Below, piece by piece: positions 12,550-22,891 of a DNA stretch of 64,000 nt; the first letter of the stretch is position 1, and every line of letters starts with the position of its first letter. Under the pieces are notes generated by a model. That model saw only the letters and a list, made by a program, of their open reading frames with translations. It was not told the origin of the DNA and did not search any database. The DNA comes from Gnetum montanum (lineage: Eukaryota; Streptophyta; Gnetopsida; Gnetales; Gnetaceae): NCBI GenBank assembly GCA_015680685.1, contig MNCI01026966.1, forward strand, positions 331,512-395,511, given 5' to 3'. The translations under genes and the position numbers were made by a program.

Positions 12550-13651
12550 TGGGATATTTCTAACTTGAGTTAGTGGGAAAGAAGCAAAGAAAATCATTAA
12601 TGAAGTCCATGAAGGACTATGTGGAGGACACATTGCTCCCAGGGCTATGGCAACAAAAATTAGATGCCTAGGATATTACTAGCCTTGCATGGACCAAGAT
12701 TTCCTTACCAAAGTTAGGACGTGTGATACATGCCAATGTCATGCAAATCTTATACATGTTTCACCTACTGAGTTGCATCCTACACAAATTACGTGACCAT
12801 TCCAATTATGGGGGCTAGATATCATAGGACCCATCACACCTAAGTCTTCCATAGGACATAGCTTAATCATCATCATCACCGAGTACTTCATAAAGTGGGC
12901 AAAGGCTATTCCCCTTAGGAAAACTACATCTCAATAGGTTTGCCACTTTATCTTGGATAACATAGTAACAAGGTTTGGTCTTCTGATGACTATTATGATA
13001 GCCAACAAGTCACATTTTAGTAGCATGGAAACCAAAACCTTTTGTAGAAACCCTGGCATCAAGGGATCCTTTTCATCGCCATACTACCCATAGGCAAATG
13101 GTCAGGCAGAGGCAACAAACAAGGCCATCATCAAATTTCTCAAAAGGATTGTTAGCCGTAGCAAGAGGTGATGGCACAAGCATATCCTCTATGTGCTATG
13201 GGCTTACTGTACGATGTGCAGAACGACCACAGGGAAGACTCCTTATAGCCTAGTCTATGGATCTCAAGCAATGTTACCTCTTGAATTGTAGGTACCATCA
13301 TTTCGGATGATCCTTTCAAGAATCATGAACAAGACCTAGAATAACAAGTCAAGGATCATTGACCTCAACTCCCTAGAGGAGGAGCCTACTCAAACACTTG
13401 GTCGTATCGAATGGTACCAAGATAAGCAGCGACAAAAGCATCATTCCAATCTACATCGATGGCCAATCAAAAAAGGGGACCTAGTTCTCAAAGTTGTTCA
13501 TGAGCATGTAAACAAGTTCTCAGCAAACTGGGAAGGTCCATTCATAGTCATGAAAGCCTATGAGAATGGAGCCTTCAAACTAGCAGACATGGATGACAAA
13601 GAGTTTGCAAATCCCATGAACCACTTGTACCTCAAGCCATACTACATCTGA
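12550..13651 (+). pseudogene. B4 integrase
   Basis: Integrase inserts the cDNA copy into the chromosome. An HHCC zinc-binding region is seen (HEGLCGGHIAP, then TCDTCQ near 12720). The catalytic core follows with GLDIIGPITP, then a second block reading MIANKSHF where the catalytic Asp (usually SDNG or similar) is missing, then NGQAEATNKAI with the Glu kept. The C-terminal end has GDLVLK, GPFIVMKAYENGAFKLAD and a stop at 13649-13651. No chromodomain is seen, as expected for Tat elements. Several in-frame stops (for example near 12680, 12938 and 13090) make it a pseudogene. Confidence 0.9.
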
Positions 13652-13663
13652 TGCAAAAGAAAG

Positions 13664-13948
13664 GTAAGAAAAGATAGTCCGCTATGACTACAAACTGGCA
13701 TAGATAGTCTGCTATGACTATAAAATAGCATAGATAGTCCACTATGACTATAAACTGGCACAAACTATTTGCTATGATGTAAAACTAGCAAAAGATGATT
13801 CGCTACGACCTTAAACTGGCCCATCCACCGTCTGCTACGATGATAACCTAGCATAGTGGTATGCTAGGACCTTCAACTAGCACATCGCGGTTTGCTAGGA
13901 CCTTAAACTAGTACATCTGATGGTCTACCAAGACCTTAAACTGGGTTC
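13664..13948 (+). repeat. 30-bp minisatellite after integrase
   Basis: About nine imperfect tandem units of the type AGTCTGCTATGACTATAAACTGGCAT, directly after the integrase stop. The unit is the dispersed B-family word. Equivalent arrays on the minus strand lie after the protease in B1 (57785-58045) and B2 (50110-50330). Confidence 0.85.
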
Positions 13949-15330
13949 GTGGAACAACGTTCTCAACTTGCATCCATGATCCTACAAACAAGCAAGCATG
14001 CACAACGTCAACATGGGGTGGAACGTTGTAGTTCCAGAATGTAGTTCACGATGATAAGAAAAAACTATCTGGAACATATGAAACACCATTGCCCTTGACA
14101 TCTAGCTAATCCTACAGAGATTTCATCTAAAATCTTGCTAACCTTCCAGAGCTACTGCTACCACAGCCCGTCACCCTGGCGGTAGCTCCTATTTTCAGCG
14201 CCTACTGCTGGAGCCCCAGCACTATTGTGGCCCAGCCACAAAGTTTCTACCCTCTAGCCCTCACCATCATCCAAGCTTAAAATACATTGAACTTCTATGT
14301 TTCTTAGCTTACAGCTGATTTTCATGATTTTTTCCCTGAGTAGGGACTCCTAAGCACTCGCATCGTCACAACTCCTAGCCTCCTCAGTGCCAACCACTTC
14401 AGTCTGTCACTACCAAAACTGCTGCTAGCCTTCCTAGTTTGGACGTTGCATGCTTCAGCAACAATGCTCCCTACTTCAGTAGTGTTTAAAGCAAGTGGGA
14501 TTCCACTCTCACCTCATTTCATGGTTACATTTTCTTGGTATGCTTTCTATTGTGTTTGCAGGATACAAGCCGAGATGGCGTTGGTTGGAGATGCGTTTCG
14601 CCAAGAGGACAAGACACTACATTATTCCAAGGTGACCATTCCAACTAGCTTGGCTACTTGGAAGTGCACATCCCACCATCCCTCTTAACCTTCTTCACCT
14701 TGTTTCTCATGCCTATAGTTTCCCATTTCACATCTCTTTTACAAGCTTGCCTGATGCATGTAAAGCCCTCCCACATGCTCAACCGCAAAGTCCATGACAC
14801 GCGTAACATAGCTCACTACATGGGAAGCACCTATAGACAGGTCAAATCCCCACATGGATGTAACACAACTCATCTCGGGGAGGAAACACATGTCCTACAA
14901 TAATAAGGTTGTTTGCAAGTGAACGTGGTTAAATAGCAGAAGAAAAGTGCAAAAGCGTAAAAGAGCAAAAGAGCTCAAAAAGAAGAAGAAGAGGCGTGCC
15001 CAAAACAAATGGCACATCAGCTGTTTCACAATGACCATCTCTAAAAATTTCGATGAGAGGTTAGTAGCTAGCAAAAGAAAGAAGCCCGTGCATGTCAACT
15101 CCCTCACAAGCACTCCAACGAGGGACCACACTATGTTACATCTTTCCCTTTCCTAAACCCATCCCCTCAAATTCACCCTTTCCCCCTTTCCCTATAGGAC
15201 TACCTTGATACTCTTAAGCACAGAAAAGTAACATCTGAGCAACCACTAGAGAGTGATGTTGGCGTCTTGTCCTTCATGATGTTTCATATTCTTTGTCAAC
15301 GCCTCTCGAGCAGATCCTCTAGACGTCGAT
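13949..15330 (+). other. B4 3' non-coding region
   Basis: No domain or long ORF is convincing. Small open frames (14446-14903) have no recognisable protein. A lysine/arginine-rich stretch near 14945-15000 comes from purine-rich sequence. The region ends at the polypurine tract. Confidence 0.6.
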
Positions 15331-15343
15331 AAAAAGGGACCAA
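15331..15343 (+). other. B4 polypurine tract
   Basis: AAAAAGGGACCAA directly precedes the LTR start TGAAACACC. B1 and B2 carry AACAAAGAGGGGCC-type tracts at the same place. This primes plus-strand DNA synthesis in LTR elements. Confidence 0.7.
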
Positions 15344-17179
15344 TGAAACACCATAAACTTTTAGGACCCTCATGCTTCAGTAGAGTCTTGGAATTTGGGT
15401 AAGGATTTCCACAAGTGCAGCATCATGATGGGCTGATAGAATAGTGTAGGCACCAAGGATAGACTATATAGTCTGGCAAGTTTTCTATCTCTAGGGCTGA
15501 GAGACTTGATGGACTCTCTAGCTTGCCCAACTGGAGAATTAACCTGGCTGGCAGTCTATCCAAGGACCATGCTAGGAGTTATTGAAAGTGTTTGGGATGA
15601 GCAAAACATTTTAGCAAGTTCTCTAGCATAGAAATCTACTATGCTACGCTATGCTATGCAGCATAGCAAGCCTCAAAGAGAGCAATCAAGCATTCAAGAT
15701 GTAAGTTGATGACAAGTTGATCATCCAAAGCATTTTCCCATGTTGCAACCATCAAGAAAACTTGCTCCACCAACATAGGATGTTGTGCTATGCAATGTAG
15801 TAGAGTGTAATAGGGACAAAGCGCACAAAGGCCTCACTTTGCCAATTGAATCCAATAAGAAGATTGCACTTGGCAATGCTTTGGCCTCCAAAACTAGTTG
15901 TTCCACTTAGCCCTCAGGCCTTGAGCAAATTTTCTTGGTAGGAAATGGAAAATTGAACAAGGAAGCATGATACACTAGCTGCTACACTATGCTACACTAC
16001 GTAGTGTAGCACAGCATAGCAATGATGCAAAAAATGACAAAAATGTTTCAAAGATGAATTCAGCAAGTCCGAAGGCTTTCCAGCATGAAGGAAAAAAGTT
16101 GTAGTTGTTTGTCTAACCAAGCCTCATGCAAATGCTTTCATCTCCTATGTAAGTTTTCTGTTAAGATAGGTGGCTACACTATGCTATGCTATGTAGCAAA
16201 GCACACTGTAGCGAGCAGTTACTTACACTACGCCAATGTGTTGAACAACATGGGTAGTGCAACACTAGCATGGAGGCATCAAGATGTCTTCGATTAGATC
16301 TATAACTTGTTGGCAATAATTATTCTCACTCTAATATCTCTTTGGCAGACAAGATCAGCAAGTTTGCTTCATTTTGCATACCCTTGGTCAATCCCCAAGA
16401 ATTGTTCCTAAGCTTGACCCTACTTGCAAGAGTAGGGAATACGTAGTCCTAGAGCATAGGCTCCATTTTACTTGCATGGTTGGCACACTGGATTTTGGCA
16501 CATGCAATTTCAGCAATATGGTCACAATGTAACAAAGATCACCTCCAACATCACACACCTACATACTATAGCCATGTTTGCACCTTGTGGGGCCCAGGAC
16601 ACGTGGAATCCAAACCACGTTTTTCTCCTGCTCCTAGCCCTATAAATACCTTGGCAAAAAATTCTTGAAGGGTTGGCTAAGGGGGTGATTGGCTTTTAAG
16701 TTACCTTTCAGAGAGCATAGTTGGCAATTTTTAGCACTCTGGTTGGCTTTGAGTTTGCTAGTTGGCTCTACAGTTCAGAGATCTGCAACCATATTGCTTT
16801 GTGTAAGCTATCCCTCTTCTGTGTTGCATGTTCTATTATACACCTTTCATTAAAGAAAAGGATCAAACCCATGATCTTGGGGCGGTGCACTTTCTCACCC
16901 AAGTCTATTTTTCTATTTGCTTACTATCATCATTTTTTTGCACTATTTTTTCACTACTTTACATTTATTGATTGTCAATTTACTTCACATGTCTGTCTTT
17001 CGAAACAAGCATTTACAAAAGGTTAAGATACAACAATTAAGTCCCTGTTTGATCGACTAGACCATTCAGGGCACCCCACTTCTGTTTCTCTCCTGCACAG
17101 CCCTCGCATGGATTCAGGGTTAAACTGTTTGCTCGGAAACCTCTCGGTGTTCTAGCCACCGACATTTTTGGTTGCAACA
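15344..17179 (+). repeat. B4 3' LTR
   Basis: It starts TGAAACACCATAAACTTTTAGG, shared with B-type LTR starts (B1, B2, B3), and ends CCACCGACATTTTTGGTTGCAACA, matching the B1 LTR end. U3 contains clustered, partly palindromic GCTACGCTATG / CATAGCGTAGC words (15630-15670, 15975-16025, 16170-16210). A TATA box lies at 16640-16650 and the R/U5 region follows. Length is about 1.84 kb. Confidence 0.88.
16640..16650 (+). promoter_or_regulatory. LTR TATA box (B4)
   Basis: CTATAAATACC follows a CCTAGCC context identical in type to the B1 LTRs (minus-strand CCCTATAAATACC at 62793-62805 and 56291-56303) and B3 (43611-43620). It is the likely transcription promoter of the LTR. Confidence 0.75.
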
Positions 17180-17261
17180 CAAAGGTAAGAAGGCTCTATG
17201 TTCTTGAGATGAATCAAATAAATCCTCATTATATGAGAATAGTAATGTAAATTGCAACCTT

Positions 17262-17760
17262 GTTCTCATGATGGCATTACAAAGAGAATATCAACCTGAT
17301 GAAGTAGAGAAAAGTATGGATGAAGAAGAAAGATATGAATTTATTCTTAATTCTTTTACTAAACACTAAAGTATTTGCATAAAGATGAAAAATAAGCTTC
17401 ATGAATAACAATTAAAGTTAGAAGATCAAGTTTCTAAACTATAAAAGAAATGGACACCTCACAGTGATTTATAAGAAAGATGTAGCTTTTTCAAAAATGT
17501 CTCAAGGAGAGAGACACTGAACTTCAAGAAAAGAAAAAGAAAAATCAAGAACCTCCTCAAGTATCTCAATGACTCTAAAGTTACTATTGAACATCAAGCT
17601 CAAGAAATTGTTAATCTTAAAAGTGATCTTAAGAATTTCACTTAAGGGATAGCCATCTTAAACATGATGATAGAAAAATTAAAGCAAGATGAAGATAAAT
17701 GAAGTCTTGGATACAAGCCTACATAATTCACATGGAGAGAATAAGGTAAGTGGAATTAGT
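17262..17760 (+). pseudogene. D1 gag C-terminal remnant
   Basis: A decayed frame with MALQREYQPDE, a lysine/glutamate-rich coiled-coil-like stretch (LEDQVSKL, then IEHQAQEIVNLKSDLKN) and many stops. Copia Gag C-termini of SIRE-like and related elements have such a charged coiled coil before protease. The assignment rests on position and composition, so it is tentative. Confidence 0.45.
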
Positions 17761-18004
17761 TATCAAGGTTTGAATTCCTCTCTATAAATTCATATATTCA
17801 ATATTACTATTATTATAATTATAGTTGTTTCCAATGTTTTAATCCATATAAATCTTATTACCATTATGATAATATAAAATTCTCAAGAACTAACCAAGAT
17901 AGATACAAGATGAATGAAAAAAAGGTAAAATTAAGAAAGGTGTGGATTCTAAAGTACCTAATACATTAAGCATACATGACCAAGTTAGAATATCAAGATA
18001 AATC

Positions 18005-18956
18005 ATCTACCTTTTAGTATCTTACTAATGGATGGTCAAGACACATGACTAGGAATAGGTTAAGGTTTATCTTTTTTCTAGTTATGATGGTGGAGGTGTT
18101 ACATTTGGAGACAATAACAATACATATGTCAAACAAAATGTTATAGTTCACTATAAGAATTCTCCTAAAATTGATATTGTGCTTTATGTTGTAGGATTAG
18201 AGCATAGTTTAATAAGTGTTGGTCATATTTGTAATGATGGAAAGTATGTATTGTTTCAAGCTTATCATTGCATCATTAAAGATTCTAAAATTGATCAAGT
18301 GATCCTTATGGGATATAGATTAGGCAACGTTTATATAATTGATAATTCTGATTTAATAAGGCATAATTTAAAGTGTTTAATTAGGAAATTAGAATACAAT
18401 TAGCTATGGCAGAGGAGGTTGGGACATTTAGAATTTGAGAGCATTAGCATTATCTATAAAAATAAAATAATTTAAGGACCATCCAACATCCAATCTATTA
18501 AGGATAAGGTATATGAAACATGCCAAAAAGCTAAAAAAAATTCATATCTTTCAAAAGAGAAAATCACATTACTACTAAAAAACCTCTTGAATTAGTACAT
18601 TTAGATTTAGTTGAACCAAGTATAACTTGAAACATTTTTTATCAATGACTACTCAAAATTTACTTGGATACTTCTATCCCCATAAGGATGAAGCATTTAA
18701 TCACTTCAAGAAATATTGTTGCAAGTTGTAAAGAGAGAAGGAATACCCAATTAAAGATTATAAATAATAATGGAGAATAATTTAACAATCATGATTTTAA
18801 AGAATATTGTGATAATAAAGACATTAAGCATAAATACTCAACTCCAAGAAGATCCTAGGAAAATGAAGTAGCTAACTGTAAGAATCAAATGTTGCAAAAG
18901 ATGGCTAGATCCTTATCTCATGAAAAAAGCTTTTAAAGTCTTTTTGGGATGATTCC
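18005..18956 (+). pseudogene. pol: D1 protease end, GAG-pre-integrase and integrase, 5' part
   Basis: The copia protease landmark reads TNGWSRHMTRNR at about 18030, where copia elements have a D-S-G-C-SRHMTG type motif. The catalytic Asp is therefore lost. VTFGDNN follows, then the open frame 18179-18403 with VLYVVGLEHSLISVGHICNDG, a standard GAG-pre-integrase start. RRLGHLEFESI and ETCQKAK follow, as does an integrase core with INDYSKFTWI and STPRRS. The frame is cut at 18956 by the D2 LTR, just after the MARSLSH segment that precedes the integrase C-terminal region. Confidence 0.85.
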
Positions 18957-20150
18957 TATTGATCTTTTGATATTTCAAAACATTAAAGAAAAGGATAATA
19001 TGAAAATGTATTTGTAATCTAGTAGGACCATGCATGAGCAAGGACTTCAAAACAAGAGTTGAGTTTGAAAATGACATCTACATTAAGATGTCATGAGACC
19101 TACTTAGAGATGTCATAGAGATGAAGGCTACATGGATGAAAAGAAAGAGTAAAAATCAAATGAAGATGCTTCAAGGAGTGGAAAGAAGGAAAATTGATAT
19201 CAAAAGTTAGAGCTTAAAATTTGAGTAGAAGTCACCTAAAAACAATAGATTTCTACATTCAAGAACTGACATCTCCCTAGAGACATCTCCCCAAAGATGT
19301 CCCAATCTAAAAGGAGACATCTCCCTAGAGTTGAATATAATTTTAGAGAGAGATATAAATATTGAAGAAGGTGTCTATACTAGCTATTAGATAGCAATTG
19401 CATGAATTCCAATGTATTTTTAAAATCTCCAATGCTATAAAAAGACTTCAAAATCTTGGGAATTATGTAAGCATTGAAAAATTCCAAGCTATCATTGTCT
19501 ATCTTATGCTATTGTACTTATGTACTTCAATTTTCACATCATTTGTTAGATTTATTTTTGAATTGTGTTTCATTGTACAAGGAACTTGTAAATTGAAGTT
19601 ACACTCTCTTCTTGTAATTTCTTTTCATTTTTTGTTGCCTTGTAGGATTGATATGCTTCTTATGATAAGGCATTTGTAATGAGCTTGTTGGGATATTGCA
19701 AGATTGACTATTTGTATAGCATCAAAACACTCCACAATGGAGCTCAATTTTCTAAAGGTTGTGGGATCCTTGAAACCATATTTTGAGATTATTCAGACCT
19801 TGTAGGTTTGGGTGGTTTTGCAGCAATGACACATTCCAAAGTTAAGTTTAGAGCTTGTACAAGGTGTGGTGCTCTTCAAACCACATTTTGAGCTTGTTGG
19901 GACCTTGTGGGATTGAGATATTTCATAGTCATAAAATTTTCTATAGTGGAGCATAAATCTTATAAAGGTTATGGTGTTCTTTAAGTCATATTTTGGAAGA
20001 AATAAAGTCTAGACGTATGCAAGGAATCTACCCTCCAAGTGTGAAGTACCCAAGTTTTGGAACCATGTAATTCTTGTGTTTTGTGTAATAGATTTTGCTT
20101 GTGATTTGGAGAACTTATTCATCCTCCCCTTTCTAAGTTCTCAATCCTCA
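18957..20150 (+). repeat. D2 5' LTR
   Basis: About 1.19 kb, matching the split 3' LTR along its length: TTTTGRT...TCAAA near the start, repeats of a GACATCTCC word (19265-19330), GTACAAGGAA, several CTTGTTGGGA...CACATTTTGAGC repeats (19680-19960), and the end TTCTCAATCCTCA. The start is read as TATTGATC, with the canonical TG changed. Confidence 0.8.
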
Positions 20151-20152
20151 AG

Positions 20153-20164
20153 TCATATCAAAGC
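20153..20164 (+). other. D2 primer-binding site, tRNA-Met type
   Basis: TCATATCAAAGC differs at three positions from TGGTATCAGAGC, the complement of the plant initiator tRNA-Met 3' end used by most copia elements. It lies just after the LTR end. Confidence 0.65.
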
Positions 20165-20206
20165 ATGGTACTCCTAGTTTTGAGTGTAATAACTTAGGTG
20201 TGAACA

Positions 20207-21480
20207 ATGGAAGGAGGATCAAACATCAAGCCACCAATGTTCAATGAGATTACCTTTCCATGTTGGAAGACTCAAATGCAAAAATTCTTTAAGTATGTGA
20301 GGTTCATAGGTTTGGTATTCATCTTGGATGGATACACTCAACTCATTAGTAGCATTTTGGGGAAAAAAGGTAAGAGTAGAGCTAAGAAATCTATACTTTC
20401 AAATTTTGATACTTTTTCAATGGAATGCTAGATATGTGGTGGAGGAGACCATACAATATTCAAATGTCTTAATGCTTATAGGTTTCAAGAGAAAGAGTAT
20501 AGTGAAGAAAGGAGAAGAAGTAACATCCATACAAGCTGGGATGATGAAGAGGAATCAACTCAAGATATAAAAGGGCAAAAGATATCTATACCAGATGGAA
20601 TGAAAAAGATCAAAGTGAGGTGGAGAATGATGCAAAAGATTCACATCTCATTTATATGGCTCTCATAGATGATGATGCTAGCCCCTCAAATGATGATCTA
20701 TCTAAGAATGAGGAGGATAGGTATGACCTATAAGGAGATTCTATCTTTTCAAAGTCTATGTATAAAGTTGAATAAGAAAATAAAAACCAAGGATCAAGAC
20801 ATTTCTTCATTAAATATAACAATTTTAAATCTTATAAAATAAATCTTAGACCTAATGGATGAGAATAAAAAACTAACCCAATCTTATGAGTAGATTAAGG
20901 AAGAACTTGTAGATGCTAAACTTGTAAATGAAAGGTTGGTCAAAGAAAAAGAATATCTTTGAATAGTTCATGGATTATTAAGAAGTCCAAATGATAAAAG
21001 TGGACTAGGATGCTACCGACAAGAACAAGTGTCTCCAACAATCTCATATGAACAAGAGACCACTTCAAAAGTTGAGTTAACTACTAGTACTACAAGTAAC
21101 CAAAGGGTAACTCCAAGGTTTGATTACTTTAACCACAATAGAATGGTTAGATATTATTAATATAATAGGTTTGGGCATATGAAATGGAATTGAAAATTAA
21201 AATATTATCACATGAATTTCTAGTCATATCATACGATTCCTTAGTCTTACCCAAATGCATCTAGAAAGGAAATATTGTAGGGAAAAAAGGAATGGAGGGC
21301 AAATCTAAAGGATAAAGAGAACAAAAAGGTGTGGAGAATCAATAGAAAAGAAGTAAGTGAAAGGACTCTTAATAAATTTTTGAAAGAAAGCAAGACATTA
21401 GAAATAAATGAAATTGATTTAAAAAGAGGAGCCTCAGTTTCAATCTCCTTAGATATGATGATCTCTATGAACAAGCAATG
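20207..21480 (+). pseudogene. gag: D2 gag pseudogene
   Basis: It starts MEGGSNIKPPMFNEITFPCW, the usual start of copia Gag proteins of the SIRE/Maximus-like type (MEGG...PP.F.G....W). A zinc-knuckle-like segment at about 20425-20470 reads C-stop-ICGGGDHTIFKC (CX2CX4HX4C spacing), followed by an acidic linker. A second knuckle-like RFGHMKWN lies near 21170-21195. The last open part (about 21240-21480) is lysine-rich. Frameshifts and stops are scattered. The recognised sequence ends near 21480 with no protease or integrase after it. Confidence 0.75.
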
Positions 21481-22473
21481 TAAGTAATAGTAGGCATAAT
21501 TATAATCATTATACCTTGACTTGTTTAGACTAGATTAGTTTGTTCTTATTATTGAATGGAAGCTTGTTCTACTTTTAATTTTTTATTAAAAAATCATCCT
21601 TTTGGATTCTTAACAAGAATGTGTTGGTTTCAAGTGGTTTAAAAGCCTTGAATGTAATTCATGGACTAAAAGCTTTTTATTGAATATTCATTTCTATTTA
21701 AAATATATGTCTTATGATATGGCATTTTTTCTTCCCTATGAAATCATAAAGTCCAATTATTTTTAGAAAATTGTTAATGTATGATAATTGAAGCATTTGA
21801 ATTGGTACCTTTAATGTAATTCATGTATCTTCTAAGAAAAGCAATATTTCAAACAAAATTACTCAAGTACATGAATTATTTGATATCTTTATCATAAAAT
21901 GCTACTAATAGGAGGTCTTATTTTCAAAATTCTACAAATTTGATCTTGATATGACACTATAGATTTATGGAGACATCATCTAGCCCTTGTGTAATTCTCA
22001 ATGAATGTGTGATGTTTATGTGCATTTTCTTATGTTCTTTTTATTTTGATGATTTCAAGGTGTTTTTCCATGTTTGAAGGTGTTTAAGACTTATTTTTAT
22101 GAGTTGAGGAGATTCCATGGTCTATGGGAACTTGTTAGGATGCATTAGAAGGCTCTCAGAATCAAAATGAGAATTTTTATTCATGGTACTCATAGGATAA
22201 ATGTCTCCCCAAAAAGATAGATGTATTCCCAAAGACATCTCCCCTAAAGTGTAGATGTCTTAAAACAAAAGAAGATGTCTACCAAAAATAGTAGATGTCT
22301 CTCCCAAAAGTAGGGCTTTAATAGTAGATGTCTTTGTCATACTAGATATGTCTATGTTAATGAGAAAGATTAAAAGAAAGGAAAAGCTCTAACATTACAT
22401 TTTGATTGGAAAACATCTAGGGAGAAATTGCTTATGCATTAAAAATATTTACATCTTCATTGTAGAATGATTT
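21481..22473 (+). other. D2 interior non-coding, left of retroposon
   Basis: AT-rich with no recognisable domain. A cluster of TAGATGTCT / GACATCTCCCC words (22200-22350) resembles the LTR's own GACATCTCC repeats. Confidence 0.55.
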
Positions 22474-22512
22474 ACTAATGGGAGACCTTTTTCTTTTTCT
22501 TTTTTTTTTGAG

Positions 22513-22890
22513 AGAATGTTCGGGAATGTATTATTGAAAGTATGGTACACGAGTATACAAGTACAAGCGGGCGGGAGACCAGGGGTGGCCCGCCCCAAAG
22601 GGGAGGGGAGGGGGCCCCCGAAAACCCACAAAAGACCAAAAGATCAAAACTCAGACGACATCAAGCTGAGCCGCCAAACCACAGAGTCATACAGACGTCC
22701 AAAACACCCCAACAGGGGGGGTGCCCCCCCAACAGGGGGGGGGGCGCACCCTCAATGCAAAAGGAAGGGGGAGAGACAAAAAAGGGGGGGCACACCCCCA
22801 ATAGGGGGCACAAACCCACACACAAAAATAGTAACGACGAGCTCAACAGAGAGCAGGGGGGATGGGGGGAAGGGGGGGGGGGGGGGCTGN
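22513..22890 (-). other. Retroposon 3' UTR, GC-rich with C/G runs
   Basis: It contains repeated CCCCCCTGTTGGGG-like words, a run of about 17 G (22871-22887 on plus) next to a single N at 22890, and a non-coding end with AATAATACATTCC before the poly(A). Open frames on either strand here come from base composition. Confidence 0.55.
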
Positions 22891-22891
22891 A

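Larger units (their letters stand above)
386..17179 (+). mobile_element. B4: decayed Tat-lineage Ty3/gypsy retrotransposon, 5' LTR not in window
   Basis: Domain order on the plus strand is gag, aspartic protease, a 6 kb interval, reverse transcriptase, RNase H, a second Tat-type RNase H, integrase, polypurine tract and 3' LTR. The second RNase H after the first is the hallmark of the Tat/Ogre lineage of Ty3/gypsy elements. The gag and protease clearly belong with B1, B2 and B3 further right, and the 3' LTR shares start, TATA region and end with theirs. Every reading frame has stops and several catalytic acids are changed, so the copy is inactive. The 3' end abuts copia sequence, so B4 probably sits in element D1; the five bases after it are CAAAG, but the partner duplication is off-window. 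Confidence 0.85.

Noticed and set aside
13664-13948. Array of 30-bp units considered as CRISPR-like
   Set aside because: Units are contiguous and imperfect with no unique spacers, and lie in a plant retrotransposon.
14079-14090. TGAAACACCATT, resembling a B-type LTR start
   Set aside because: No polypurine tract precedes it and the following sequence does not match LTRs. The true start is at 15344.
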